A DNA stretch of 64,000 nt from Alcanivorax jadensis T9 (GTDB lineage Bacteria; Pseudomonadota; Gammaproteobacteria; Pseudomonadales; Alcanivoracaceae). Below the pieces are notes generated by a model. It made no database searches, had not been told where the DNA came from, and worked only from the letters and a program-made list of their open reading frames with translations. Of this stretch, positions 52,237 through 62,111 are shown in pieces; position 1 is the first letter of the stretch, and every line of letters starts with the position of its first letter. The stretch is from contig NZ_ARXU01000003.1 of NCBI RefSeq assembly GCF_000756655.1, forward strand, positions 310,001 through 374,000, given 5' to 3'. The position numbers and the translations under genes were made by a program.

Positions 52237-55200
52237 ATGAAAAAGAATAATATCGCCCTGACAGCGCTGACCGCCCTTGCGGTGGCAGGCTGTGGCGGGG
52301 ACAAAGACCGGGTGAGTTTCGATACACCCACCTTCAATGCGCGCAACCTGCATTATACCTACCCGCTGGATAACCAGACCCAGTTGGCGCCGCGTGCCAT
52401 TGTGGCGCTGCAGTTCAGTCACACCGTGTCAGCCACGGTAGATAATTTCGTGTTCAAAGATGCGGACGGGCAGGATGTGGCGTTTACCCTGGAGTCCGTG
52501 GCCGACGGCCGCGGTGTGGTACTGACCCCGGTGGATGCCCTGGCGCCGGCCACTGATTACACGGTGGTCATGAACGGGGTGACCGTGCTTGGTGAAACCA
52601 CCACCTTCAAGGACGGCGAGCTCAACTTCACCACCCGCGCCGCTCTGGAAGGGCCGCTGGATACTCAGCAGACCGCCGCCAGTTTCGAAGTGTCATCCCT
52701 TTTTCCTGGCGATGACCAGTTCGAAAGCATGGATTTTTCCAGCTTCCGGCTGCGTACCACCAAGCCCATAGATGTTTCCACCGCTGTGTATGGCGACACC
52801 GTCAGCCTGATGAGCAATGGCGAACTGGTGCCGGCGCAGCTGTTGGTGGGGCGCACCTCCATGACGGTGGACCCGGCGGAAGACATGACGCCCGGCCAGA
52901 CCTATGAGCTGGCTGTCAGCGGCGTGTTGAGCCAGTCCGGCGAGACCATCACGGCCTTTACCCACTCTACCGTACCCCAGGACACCACCTCGCCGACTAC
53001 CGGTGAGCGGGCAGTTCTGGTCACCAATGCACCGCCAGCGGATGATTCCCTGGGCTGTCAGGATCCAGGGGTGATCACCTCTGATCTGACCGGACAGCCG
53101 ATCAACTGCGTGCCGGTGATCGGCACTCTGCTGCAGGATAAGACCGTGTCCAAGCAGTCCGGCGATGTTTACGCGGAGCTGGCGTTCACCCCCAACTTTC
53201 CGGATGTGACTCCGCTGCGGGTGAAGAAGGGTGGCATCCTTACCGGTGATGCCCTGGAAGTGTTTATCGGCGGTGAAGTGCCGGTGGGCTTTGATTCCGG
53301 GGAAGTGACCGTACAGATCATTTCCGATGCCACCGGTTACCTGTTTCCCAACCCCAATGCGGAAAGCGATGACGCGCCCAAGCAGCTGCGGCTGATGATG
53401 GATGTGGCCACCTCCACCTCTGACGCCCGCGCCAATGGAGCGTTTACCCAGAATCTGATGCATCTGGAACTGGTAGGCACCGGCCTGATTGAAGATGGCC
53501 AGCTCAATACTGATGCCATCACCGTGGTGGAGCCGCGCGTACTGGGCGTGGAAAACAGCTACGGGGTGCTCAGTTTCCGTATGGAGTCCTACCAAGATCA
53601 GGAAAATGCGCCGATCCAGCCGATTGATTCCGTCAATCCGATCGTTCCCGTTCTGAATGGGGATAACGGCCCGGAACTGTCCTGGCAGCCGGGCAATGTG
53701 GCTGATCGCATGGAGCCGGGCGACCCGATTGTTATCCACTTCAATGAAGTGCTAGAAAAGGAAACCATTGTTGCCGGTGACAGCCTGATGCTGACTAAAG
53801 GTGGCGTGGCGGAGCCGTTTAGCTGGGTCCTGAATGGCAATGCCCTGGTGATCACTCCGGATGTGCCGGTGGAATACGGTGTGGAGTATGTGGTTACCAC
53901 TACGCCGGAGATTACTGATCTGGAAGGTAATCCCTTGCAGATGCTGGATACCCTGGAAGGGGATAATAGCCTGGACTTTGCTTTGCCGGAGTATGTGGTA
54001 AACGATCCGGATGATGTGCGCCGTGGTCCGTTTGCGGCGACGGTCTATCCCGGCTTCCCCTGTGCCAGCAGTGCTGCTAGCCAGGCAGAAATCGACGCGG
54101 GGACCCAAGGGGTCTGCGTGTCTTCCAGTGAACCAGACGATCAGGTAGAGGTGGATGATCTGCCCATTGTCGCCCTGCCCTCGAACCGCCCGATTCGGGT
54201 GCGCTTCTCCCAGAACATGAATGCCGATACCATCACGCTGGGTGGTACTTTTCTGGTAGAGAAAGATAATGGCGGCACTTGGGAGTCGGTGAGCGGCGAG
54301 CTTGATGTGGCCACCCGTGGTGTTGTATTCACCCCGGAAACCGCGTGGGAAGAAGGTGCTCTGTACCGCTACGTGTTAGCGGGTAATGGTGGCGGTCCTG
54401 ATTGTGTGGGTATCTGCTCGGTGGATGATCTGCCATTGCAGACAGCCCCGCTGTTGGGCGGAGGCTTCAAGGACGGCGGCCCGGACATGGAGATTCTATT
54501 CTACGGCGCCCCGGCGGCGACCACCGTGTTCCAGGAGCTGGATAATCTGCCCAGTGCCGATGTGAACAATAACTTCCAGATCGATAGCGGCGAGCCGGTT
54601 GTTTCCGGTGATGTCATTGATCCACTGGATACGCCGTCCAATGCCACCATGATCTTGCCCCGTGATGGTGGTGGTGAAGGGCTGGTGACCACGGCGAATA
54701 CCGGGTGTGGCTACGAAGGTGCACCGCCGTTTTCTGTTGAAGATCAGGCGCAGTGCGACAGTGATCGTATCCTCTATATTAGCGGGTTGTTGAATACCGA
54801 GATCCTCGACTTCGACCCGGTAGAGCAGGGCGTGCCGGTGGTGATTTATCCGACCACTGTGGCCCTGACCAACCTGGATGCCACGGCCGTGGTTGGGCTG
54901 GACCTGAATGTGCTGGATGGAGGCAGTACCCTGGATTCCATCCCGGTGCTTGGCCCGATTCTGGGCGACGTACTGGAAGTTACCCTTGGGTTGGTGAACG
55001 ACACCGTTTCAGCATTGGCCGGTGAGTTTGGTGGTGATGGGGTGCTTGACAGCCTGCTGTCGGTGGTCGGTGATGTGGGGCTGGTGCCAATCGATACCGC
55101 AACCGGACCGAACATCATGCGGGTGCGTTATGACGAAGATGAGAACGGCAATCGCACCATTCCGCCGGTAGGCTATATCGTGGAGACCCCGGACGGACCT

Positions 55201-55479
55201 GTATTTCGCATCACTTTTGACCTGTTATTCGATGCGCCAGGGTTAAGTTTGCCTCTGGGGCTGGAGCACAACGTTAAAGGGCTACCGATTGATGGGATAG
55301 ATTTGGAGGGGCCGCTGGACTTCCTGCCTGATGGCCGTTTGTTTATCGCTCTGCAGAATAAACAGTCGAAAAATGTGGATCTGGAGATTACTCTGGGACC
55401 GTTGGAAGGCGGCAAGGTGAAGCTGTTGATCCCGCCGGGAGGGATTAACCTCAGCTACCAGAGCGGGACCATCCAGTAA
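52237..55479 (+). CDS. Large Ig-like lipoprotein, module copy 1
   Basis: A 1080-residue protein with a lipoprotein signal ending AVAGC (Cys19). The mature part contains several SbsA-like Ig (Big_5-type) domains, with recurrent strands such as VALQFSH, IVIHFNEVLE and IRVRFSQNMN, each opening a domain. Between them are the module-specific blocks GQPINCVPVIGTLLQ and ANGAFTQNLMHLELVG. Near residue 772 ADVNNNFQIDSGE resembles a calcium-binding EF-hand/dockerin loop. It ends in GGINLSYQSGTIQ. Probably a surface or periplasm-facing lipoprotein working with the upstream barrel, 12 bp away. Confidence 0.75.
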   Translation: MKKNNIALTALTALAVAGCGGDKDRVSFDTPTFNARNLHYTYPLDNQTQLAPRAIVALQFSHTVSATVDNFVFKDADGQDVAFTLESVADGRGVVLTPVDALAPATDYTVVMNGVTVLGETTTFKDGELNFTTRAALEGPLDTQQTAASFEVSSLFPGDDQFESMDFSSFRLRTTKPIDVSTAVYGDTVSLMSNGELVPAQLLVGRTSMTVDPAEDMTPGQTYELAVSGVLSQSGETITAFTHSTVPQDTTSPTTGERAVLVTNAPPADDSLGCQDPGVITSDLTGQPINCVPVIGTLLQDKTVSKQSGDVYAELAFTPNFPDVTPLRVKKGGILTGDALEVFIGGEVPVGFDSGEVTVQIISDATGYLFPNPNAESDDAPKQLRLMMDVATSTSDARANGAFTQNLMHLELVGTGLIEDGQLNTDAITVVEPRVLGVENSYGVLSFRMESYQDQENAPIQPIDSVNPIVPVLNGDNGPELSWQPGNVADRMEPGDPIVIHFNEVLEKETIVAGDSLMLTKGGVAEPFSWVLNGNALVITPDVPVEYGVEYVVTTTPEITDLEGNPLQMLDTLEGDNSLDFALPEYVVNDPDDVRRGPFAATVYPGFPCASSAASQAEIDAGTQGVCVSSSEPDDQVEVDDLPIVALPSNRPIRVRFSQNMNADTITLGGTFLVEKDNGGTWESVSGELDVATRGVVFTPETAWEEGALYRYVLAGNGGGPDCVGICSVDDLPLQTAPLLGGGFKDGGPDMEILFYGAPAATTVFQELDNLPSADVNNNFQIDSGEPVVSGDVIDPLDTPSNATMILPRDGGGEGLVTTANTGCGYEGAPPFSVEDQAQCDSDRILYISGLLNTEILDFDPVEQGVPVVIYPTTVALTNLDATAVVGLDLNVLDGGSTLDSIPVLGPILGDVLEVTLGLVNDTVSALAGEFGGDGVLDSLLSVVGDVGLVPIDTATGPNIMRVRYDEDENGNRTIPPVGYIVETPDGPVFRITFDLLFDAPGLSLPLGLEHNVKGLPIDGIDLEGPLDFLPDGRLFIALQNKQSKNVDLEITLGPLEGGKVKLLIPPGGINLSYQSGTIQ

Positions 55480-55799
55480 TCCTGGTCGCGTTTCCTCTCT
55501 TATCTGCGCCCCGCTTGTCGGGGCGTTATTTTTTCTGTCTACGGCTGGTGCCAACTTGCCGGGAACTCCACTCTCTATTCCTTTAGGTGGCACGGTCGTG
55601 CCGGAAATGCTCCGTCAACGTCCTGTCTACCCGTCACTGTTTAAAAGAATTTTACGGTTCCTTGTTGTGATTAACGGCAAATAACGCTTTCTACCTATGT
55701 GAGCGCCTGTTCATTTTTGCATAAGGTGAGCTCCCCCCGTCGCCGCCCTGGCGACAGACAACGTAAAAGCAACAAGAAAACAGTGTAGGAGTACAACAA
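55480..55799. other. 320-bp intergenic region between the two module copies
   Basis: It starts with a terminator (55507-55536). The rest is AT-rich in its middle (55640-55690) and probably carries a promoter for the second copy, with a GTCGCC/GGCGAC hairpin about 55739-55755. TAGGAG lies 8 bp before the ATG at 55800. No gene seen. Confidence 0.55.
55507..55536 (+). terminator. Rho-independent terminator
   Basis: CGCCCCG and CGGGGCG (7 bp, 5-base loop) followed by TTATTTTTT. It ends the first barrel-lipoprotein transcript and isolates the second copy. Confidence 0.9.
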
Positions 55800-57166
55800 A
55801 TGGCTGTGTCTTTTTCGGGACGTGTCGCCGCCGTTGCTGGTGGTGTGTTGGTGCAATCTGTTGCCTTGGCGAGTATGGGTAATATCGGCACAACCTATGG
55901 CGTTCTGCCCTCGGATATTGCCTCAGCGCAGGCACTAAGCCTTTTCAATGACCAGGTTTCTGCTACTTATTACAACCCTGCGGCTCTGGCCCGGGATTCC
56001 CGTGGTGAACTGACCACCGGTTTGATGCATGCCGATCATGAGCTGCGGGCGGAAAGCCTCGGCGGCGCTGATGCGCTGATGCGCCGATTCGCAATGGTGA
56101 CGTGCTGCAGGATTCCCCCTCCCAGCACGTGCTGATCGGCATGAAGACCGATCTCACCTCGCTGAGCAAATACGATCACCCCCTCTACCTGGGTCTGATG
56201 CTGGGTGTGGAAAAATACGGCGAGGAAATGCTCGCGTTCGAATCCCAGACCTCGCAACAAGGGCAGTACTTCGAATATGGCCGTGAGCCCCTGTTTCTGA
56301 ATCTGGGCGGTGCCACCCAGTTGTGGCGCGGTATCGACGTAGGCGCCACCGCCCGTATCACCCTGCACGCGGAAGCGGATCTGGCCGCCACCACTGACCT
56401 GGCCGGCAACACCCGCTACGAAAGACTGGAAGTCTCCGCCAAGCCCGCCATCCGTCCGATCTTCGGCATCAACATGGACTGGGGCGAAACCTTTTGTGCC
56501 AAGGGAGATGATTGCTGGTTCAATGGCCTGGAAACGGCGCTGGCCTATCGCGGTTATTCCAATACCAAGACCGAGGTGAACGCCAATGCGATCATCCCCG
56601 GCGTGATTTCCAGCCCGGGCCTGATGCTGGCCATCAACACCCTGGATTCCTACCAGCCCAACATCCTCAGCGGTGGGCTGCATTACCAGTCCGGTCGCTG
56701 GCGCACCGGGGTCAGCGTAGAATGGCAGGAGTGGTCGGCGCTGGAAGAAGAATTCGAGCGCGACACCATCAAGGACCAGACCGTCAATGGCGATGTGGGT
56801 CAGCTGCGTTTCAAGGATGTGTTGATCCCGCGAATCGGTGCTCAGTTTCGCCTCAACGACACCTTTACCGTCAATGGTGGCCTGGCCTTCAGCGAATCAC
56901 CGCTGGATTCCGACGCCTCCGTGGACGTGAATTATCTGGATAGCGACAAGTGGATCGTTGGTCTTGGCGTGGCCGCCGAGTTCAAGGAACCCTGGCTGCT
57001 GGCTTACCCGGTGCGTCTGGATTTCGGTTGCCAGTACCAGAAGCTGGAAGCCCGGGAATTCGATATCTACGACACCCAGTCCGCCGTCTATCCGCAGCCC
57101 AGTGAGCGGGTGGAAGCGGAAGGTGACGTCCACGTGTTCAGTGGTTCCCTGACCCTGAAATTCTGA
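55800..57166 (+). pseudogene. FadL-like outer-membrane barrel, module copy 2, frameshifted
   Basis: Homologous from end to end to the barrel gene at 50869-52224. The first frame (55800-56135) encodes the signal peptide and SMGNIGTTYGVLPSDIASAQ; the second (56102-57166) carries the rest and ends in TLKF. The break lies at 56067-56082, where GCTGATGC is present twice in tandem. Removing one 8-bp copy joins the frames and gives GGADAPIRNGDVLQD, matching copy 1 (GGAPSVIRDGDVLND). The intact protein would be about 452 residues. It may be a recent inactivation, a phase-variable gene or a sequencing error. Confidence 0.85.
56067..56082. repeat. 8-bp tandem duplication causing the frameshift
   Basis: GCTGATGC occurs at 56067-56074 and again at 56075-56082. 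The paralogous gene has no such duplication. Gain or loss of one copy switches the reading frame of the barrel gene. Confidence 0.95.
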
Positions 57167-57180
57167 TTGCGGAGGCAAGC

Positions 57181-60129
57181 ATGATGTTGCGAATATTTTC
57201 CCTGATTGCCGCCGCGTCGCTGCTGGTCGCCTGTGGCGGCGGCAGTGAACAGACGGTGGACTACAGTGCCCGTAAAAAAGGGCAGGTGTATTACAGCTAT
57301 CCGGCGGATGAGCAGACCGGTGTGTCAGTGAATGCGCCGGTGGTGGTGCAGTTTTCCGAGCCGCCGGCGCTGGCCGATCAGGACGTGACCCTGATCGGAC
57401 CGGATGGCCCGGTGGATGTGGTGTTGTCCCGCGCCGACCAAGACCGCTCCCTGGTGGTGACCCCTCAGGCGCCGCTGGCTTTCCAGAGCGATTACCGACT
57501 AGAGCTGGACGGTATGACGCTGGTCGGTTTCAGCGGTGGCGAGCTGGCCTTTACCACCGGCAGCGCCGGAAAGGGCCCGGCCAGCGAGCAGCAGCAGGCA
57601 GATGCCTTCACCGTCAGCCGCTTTTCCCCGTCCGGTGACGACACTCGCCCGTTGATGGATTTCTCCACCCTGCACGTGCAGTTCAGCCAGCCGCTGGATA
57701 CCAGCAGCGTGGAGTACGGCACCACCGTCAGCCTGGAAGATGGCAGTGGCAACCTGGTGGAGGCCAGCGTGCTGGCAGGCAGTAACCGCCTCACGGTGGA
57801 CCCGGCCGACGATCTCCAGCCTGGCCAGAGCTATACCCTGGTTCTCGATGGCGCCTTGAGCAGCCGTTTCGGCACAACCCTGACCGGCAACAGTGAGTTT
57901 GCGGTTAACCCGCAGGACTCCCAGCCCCGTGAAACCCTGGCGCTGGAAGCCATGGCTGCTGACCCGGTGAAAGGCTGTAATGAAGGTGGTGTGACCCTGT
58001 CCCCGCTGACCGGCTCGCCGATCAACTGTGTACCCCTGATTGCCCGTTTGCTGGGCAACACCACGGTGTCGAAACTGTCCGGGGATCTGTTTGCCGACCT
58101 GGCCTTTATCCCCAACTACCCGGACGCTTCGCCGCTGCGGATTCGCAAGGGCGCCTTGCTGAAAGGCGCGCCGCTGGAAGTCTTGATCGGTGGCCAGTTG
58201 CCCGCCGGCTTTGATTCCGGCGAAGTGACGGTGAGCTTCCTCTCCGATGCCACCGGCTACTTGTTGCCGGCCCCCTACAGTGCCCGTCCGGAAGCGCCGC
58301 GCCGCATCATGCTGACCCTGGACCTGGCCTTCTCCACCGCCGATTCTCGTGCCAACGGCGCCTTTACCCAGACCCTGTTGCAAGTGGAGCTGGTGGGCCG
58401 TGCCATCGTTGAAGAGGGGCGCATGGAGATCGATGCCTTGGGCGTGGTGGAGCCGGAAGTGCTCGGTATCGAAACCGCCTTTGGCGTGCTCAGCTTCCAC
58501 ATGGAGTCCTACCTGGATCAGGAAAACGCCCCGGAGCCGCCGGTGGATATCTCCGGCCCCAGCCTGCAAAGCTGGCAGCCGGGCGATTACGCGGATCGTT
58601 TCCGCCCGGGGGATCCCATTGTCCTCAACCTCAGTGAAACTCCGGATCAGGACAGCATTGAAGCCGGCGTCAGTGTCACTCTCACCGACCAGGGGGCGGC
58701 GGTGCCGTTCAACTGGACCCTGGATGGTGCCTCGCTGACCCTCACCCCGAAGCAGCCGCTGGCGTTCGGCCGTGAGTATCAGGTCACCCTCACCGATGGG
58801 GTAGAGGACCTGTACGGCAATCCGGCGTCACCGGAAACCCTGCTGTTCAGCATGCCCGCCTACAGCCCCGATGCACCGCGCACGCCCTACACCATTACCG
58901 TGTATCCGGGCTTCCCCTGTGCTGTGGACCCGGCCAGCCGTGACCTTGCCAATGGCATTCAGGGTCAGTGCGCCAGCGCCTTTCAGAATCAGGCCGGTGA
59001 CCTGCTGCCGGTGGATGCGATGCCTGCCAACCGGCCCATCGAGGTGCAGTTCTCCCAAAATATGGATACCAGCAGCATGGTACTCGGCCAGGCCTGCGGG
59101 GAGGGCAGTGTGCGAGTGGAAAAAATCGACAGTGCTGGCAACTGTCTCGAGGTGGTGCCCGGCTACCTGTCCCGCAACACCCGCTCACTGACGGTGATCC
59201 CTGCCCAGCCCTGGGAAGAGGGCGAGCTTTATCAATATGTGCTTGGCTCCCAGCAAAGCACCGGCTGCGGCCAGGACGTGATCTGCTCGGTGGCCGGCAT
59301 GCCCCTGCAGACTGCCCAGTTGCTGGCCCCGGCGGCGAATGCCGGCGGCCCGGACATGGCCATTGCCTTCACCGGTGCCCCGGCCACCAGTAACGTGTTC
59401 CTGCCACTGCGTAATTTGCCCAAGGCGGATGTGAACGCCAACTTTGAAATCGATGCCGGTGAGCAGAAAGCGGTGGAAGACCCGCCAGGCAGTGGTCAAT
59501 TCCCCACGCCCACCAATGCCGCCTCCCTGTTTGTCACTGGCACTGGTGGTCTGGCCACCGGCGCCAACGTGGGCTGCCCACTCAACCAGAGCTGCCCCGG
59601 GGAGAAGTTCACCTACCTGAACGGCGGCATCAACGCGGACATCGTCGGCTGGAACGAGGACGAGCAGGCGGTGGAAGTGCTGATTTATCAGCCGGTGCTG
59701 ATGACCACCAACAGCAGCGTCTATGCGCAGATTCTCGGCCTGGTGGAGCCGGAAGTGCCCACCGAACCCCTGGTGATGCGCGCCCGCTATGCGGATGACG
59801 GCAACGGCAATCGTACCGAGCCGGTGCGTGGCTTTATCCGTCATGATGGCAATTCGCTGACCTTCGACACCACCCTGGACCTGTTTCTGGATGCCCCGGA
59901 AATGGAAGCGCCGCTGGGGCTGCCGCATAACCTGCACAGCCTGGAGCTAAATGACCTGCAGCTGAACGGCCCGGTGGACTTCCTGGCCGATGGCCGCCTG
60001 GTGATCGGCCTGATCAGTCTCGATGAGCAGGATATTGATGTGCGCATTGGTGGCGCGGCGGCCACCATCGACCTGCAGATCCCTGCAGGTGGCGTCAACC
60101 TGACCTTCCAGAGCGGTTCCATCAAGTAA
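57181..60129 (+). CDS. Large Ig-like lipoprotein, module copy 2
   Basis: A 982-residue paralogue of the lipoprotein at 52237-55479, with a signal ending LLVAC (Cys18). It shares the same domain order: an N-terminal [20 protein letters not shown] Ig strand, the block [50 protein letters not shown], the repeated [10 protein letters not shown] strands, a calcium-loop-like [14 protein letters not shown] near residue 749, and a [13 protein letters not shown] end. The gene remains fully open although its upstream barrel partner is frameshifted. GGAGG lies 7-8 bp before the ATG, 14 bp after the barrel gene. Confidence 0.75.
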   Translation: MMLRIFSLIAAASLLVACGGGSEQTVDYSARKKGQVYYSYPADEQTGVSVNAPVVVQFSEPPALADQDVTLIGPDGPVDVVLSRADQDRSLVVTPQAPLAFQSDYRLELDGMTLVGFSGGELAFTTGSAGKGPASEQQQADAFTVSRFSPSGDDTRPLMDFSTLHVQFSQPLDTSSVEYGTTVSLEDGSGNLVEASVLAGSNRLTVDPADDLQPGQSYTLVLDGALSSRFGTTLTGNSEFAVNPQDSQPRETLALEAMAADPVKGCNEGGVTLSPLTGSPINCVPLIARLLGNTTVSKLSGDLFADLAFIPNYPDASPLRIRKGALLKGAPLEVLIGGQLPAGFDSGEVTVSFLSDATGYLLPAPYSARPEAPRRIMLTLDLAFSTADSRANGAFTQTLLQVELVGRAIVEEGRMEIDALGVVEPEVLGIETAFGVLSFHMESYLDQENAPEPPVDISGPSLQSWQPGDYADRFRPGDPIVLNLSETPDQDSIEAGVSVTLTDQGAAVPFNWTLDGASLTLTPKQPLAFGREYQVTLTDGVEDLYGNPASPETLLFSMPAYSPDAPRTPYTITVYPGFPCAVDPASRDLANGIQGQCASAFQNQAGDLLPVDAMPANRPIEVQFSQNMDTSSMVLGQACGEGSVRVEKIDSAGNCLEVVPGYLSRNTRSLTVIPAQPWEEGELYQYVLGSQQSTGCGQDVICSVAGMPLQTAQLLAPAANAGGPDMAIAFTGAPATSNVFLPLRNLPKADVNANFEIDAGEQKAVEDPPGSGQFPTPTNAASLFVTGTGGLATGANVGCPLNQSCPGEKFTYLNGGINADIVGWNEDEQAVEVLIYQPVLMTTNSSVYAQILGLVEPEVPTEPLVMRARYADDGNGNRTEPVRGFIRHDGNSLTFDTTLDLFLDAPEMEAPLGLPHNLHSLELNDLQLNGPVDFLADGRLVIGLISLDEQDIDVRIGGAAATIDLQIPAGGVNLTFQSGSIK

Positions 60130-60144
60130 CCGCCAAACGCGAGG

Positions 60145-60183
60145 CCGCTCCCCTAACCAGCCCAGAGCTGGTTAGGGGAGCGG
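60145..60183. repeat. Strong palindrome after the second lipoprotein gene
   Basis: 17-bp perfect arms (60145-60161, 60167-60183) with a 5-base loop, ending 130 bp before gcvT. It probably ends the module transcript, though no T run follows. Confidence 0.8.
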
Positions 60184-60277
60184 TCGTTAGACCGCGATCT
60201 CCACCAACCCCTGCCAAATACCCGGCCAATCCAGCCCTGTCCATGCCGCCAGCCTATGCCCCCCGGCCTCGTCCCGA

Positions 60278-60283
60278 TATAAT
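60278..60283 (+). promoter_or_regulatory. Probable -10 box of gcvT
   Basis: A perfect TATAAT 28 bp before the gcvT start, giving a short leader of about 20 bases. No glycine riboswitch is visible in the 180-bp upstream gap. No good -35 was identified. Confidence 0.5.
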
Positions 60284-60311
60284 TGCCGCTCATTTGAATA
60301 GTGGTGTTTAT

Positions 60312-61391
60312 ATGGGTCATCGCACAGCTCTGTACGACGCGCACTTGGCGGCCGGCGGCAAGATGGTCGACTTTGGCGGCTGGGACATGCCGATCAACTA
60401 TGGCTCCCAGATCGAGGAGCACCATGCGGTGCGCCAGCACGCCGGCGTATTCGATGTCTCCCACATGACGGTGGTGGATATCGCCGGTGCCGGCGCGCGG
60501 GACTTCCTGCGCCACCTGCTGGCCAACGACGTGGACCGCGTCACCCCAGGCCGTGCGCTCTACAGCGGCATGCTCAACGACAGCGGCGGCGTCATCGATG
60601 ACCTGATCGCCTACAAGCGGGACAATGACTACCGTCTGGTGGTAAATTGCGCCACCCGTGAGACCGACCTGGACTGGATGGAAAAACATGCCGGTGGCTT
60701 TGCCGTGGATATCCGCGAGCGTGCCGACCTGGCCATGCTCGCCATCCAGGGGCCGCAGGCGCGTAGCCTGGTGGCCGGTCTGCTCAGCGGAGCCCGGGCC
60801 GAAGCCGTGAATACCCTGAAAGTATTCGGCTTTGCCGAAGACGGCGACTGGATGATCGCCCGCACCGGCTACACCGGGGAAGATGGCGTGGAGATCATGC
60901 TGCCCGGTGCTGATGCGGTAAAATTATGGGAACAACTGCTGGACGCCGGCGTGGCCCCCATCGGCCTGGGCGCCCGCGATACCCTGCGTCTGGAAGCCGG
61001 CATGAACCTGTACGGCAACGACATGGATGAAAGCATCACCCCCTGGGAAGCCAACATGGGGTGGACCCTGGTCCTCAACGACCGGGATTTCGTCGGTCGC
61101 CAGCCACTGCTCAACCAGCAACAGCATGGCCACGGAGAGCTCGTCGGCCTGGTGCTGGAAGGGAAGGGCGTACTGCGCGCCCACCAGCAAGTCTTGCTGC
61201 CCAATGGCGAGCAAGGCGAGATTACCAGCGGCACGTTTTCGCCGACGCTGGGCAAATCCATCGCCCTGGCCCGGCTGCCCGCCGGCGCCACCGGCAAGGT
61301 GGACGTGGAAATCCGCAACAAGCGCCAGCCCGCTCAGGTGGTTAAACCGCCTTTCGTGCGTAATGGCAAGGCAGTGTACAAAGAGCTGTAG
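60312..61391 (+). CDS. gcvT: Glycine cleavage system T protein (aminomethyltransferase)
   Basis: A 359-residue folate enzyme that takes the aminomethyl group from lipoylated GcvH, releasing ammonia and forming 5,10-methylene-THF. Signatures: [25 protein letters not shown] near the start, [25 protein letters not shown] and [19 protein letters not shown]. The start MGHRTALYD at 60312 is taken from the conserved N-terminus; an in-frame extension to 60243 would include the promoter. First of the gcvT-gcvH-gcvPA-gcvPB set. Confidence 0.95.
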   Translation: MGHRTALYDAHLAAGGKMVDFGGWDMPINYGSQIEEHHAVRQHAGVFDVSHMTVVDIAGAGARDFLRHLLANDVDRVTPGRALYSGMLNDSGGVIDDLIAYKRDNDYRLVVNCATRETDLDWMEKHAGGFAVDIRERADLAMLAIQGPQARSLVAGLLSGARAEAVNTLKVFGFAEDGDWMIARTGYTGEDGVEIMLPGADAVKLWEQLLDAGVAPIGLGARDTLRLEAGMNLYGNDMDESITPWEANMGWTLVLNDRDFVGRQPLLNQQQHGHGELVGLVLEGKGVLRAHQQVLLPNGEQGEITSGTFSPTLGKSIALARLPAGATGKVDVEIRNKRQPAQVVKPPFVRNGKAVYKEL

Positions 61392-61397
61392 CATTCG

Positions 61398-61467
61398 CGA
61401 TGCAAGCATCGCTTCCCACCAGGTCTGAACTGGACTGTGGTTTGTGGGAAGTCATGCTTGCATGACG
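61398..61467. repeat. Inverted repeat between gcvT and gcvH
   Basis: Imperfect arms CGATGCAAGCATCGCTTCCC (61398-) and its counterpart GGGAAGTCATGCTTGCATGACG (-61467) around about 24 bases. The ATGCTTGCAT motif also appears in the REP-type element at 6355-6417. No gene in the 184-bp gap. Confidence 0.7.
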
Positions 61468-61575
61468 AAGACGTTGGCAACCAGGCATGGCTTTAACGGA
61501 AAGCCTGCAGAACACACAAATTCCGGCGTCATGCGAGCAGCATGCCGCGTGAAGCGTTAACCCAAGGAGACAACA

Positions 61576-61962
61576 ATGAGCGAGATTCCAGCCGAGCTGC
61601 GTTATGCCGCCAGCCACGAATGGGCCAAGAACGACGACGGAGTGGTTACCGTGGGCATCACCGAGCACGCCCAGGATGCCATGGGCGATCTGGTGTATGT
61701 GGAGCTGCCGGAAGTGGGCCAGGTGCTGGCCGCCGGTGATGAAGCTGGTGTGGTGGAATCCGTGAAAGCCGCCTCCGACATCTATGCCCCGGTTTCCGGC
61801 GAAGTGATCGAGATCAACGAAGCGCTGGAAGATGAGCCGGAACTGGTCAACAACGTTCCCTATGAAGGCGGCTGGCTGTTCAAGATCCAGATGAGCGAAG
61901 CCGGTGATCTGGACAACCTGCTCACCGCCGATCAGTACCAGGCGCAGATCGAAAGCGAATAA
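61576..61962 (+). CDS. gcvH: Glycine cleavage system H protein
   Basis: A 128-residue lipoyl-carrier protein that shuttles the aminomethyl group between the P, T and L proteins. The lipoylation lysine is Lys64 in [18 protein letters not shown], and the N-terminal [10 protein letters not shown] and C-terminal [10 protein letters not shown] are standard. AAGGAG lies 7-8 bp before the ATG. Spacing from gcvT is 184 bp because of an inverted repeat. Confidence 0.96.
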   Translation: MSEIPAELRYAASHEWAKNDDGVVTVGITEHAQDAMGDLVYVELPEVGQVLAAGDEAGVVESVKAASDIYAPVSGEVIEINEALEDEPELVNNVPYEGGWLFKIQMSEAGDLDNLLTADQYQAQIESE

Positions 61963-61981
61963 TCGCTTGCGATAACACTCC

Positions 61982-62060
61982 GTAGGAGCGGCGCTCGAGC
62001 CGCGAACGTGCTTGCGATGTCTTTCCCGGCACGGATTCGCGGCTCGAGCGCCGCTCCTAC
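61982..62060. repeat. REP-pair palindrome (GTAGGAGC family) between gcvH and gcvPA
   Basis: Perfect 25-bp arms (61982-62006, 62036-62060) with a 29-base spacer. Each arm contains the GCGGCGCTCGAGCCGC mini-palindrome. It is closely related to the pair at 9259-9346, including a shared GTGCTTGCGA-like spacer. Confidence 0.9.
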
Positions 62061-62111
62061 CGGGCTTCGTAGTGTCGCTTTAGCCAACACCCAACCTATC
62101 CAGGTACCCCA

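Noticed and set aside
60130-60311. Glycine riboswitch upstream of gcvT
   Set aside because: I looked for the conserved glycine aptamer segments and found only a palindrome and a likely promoter.
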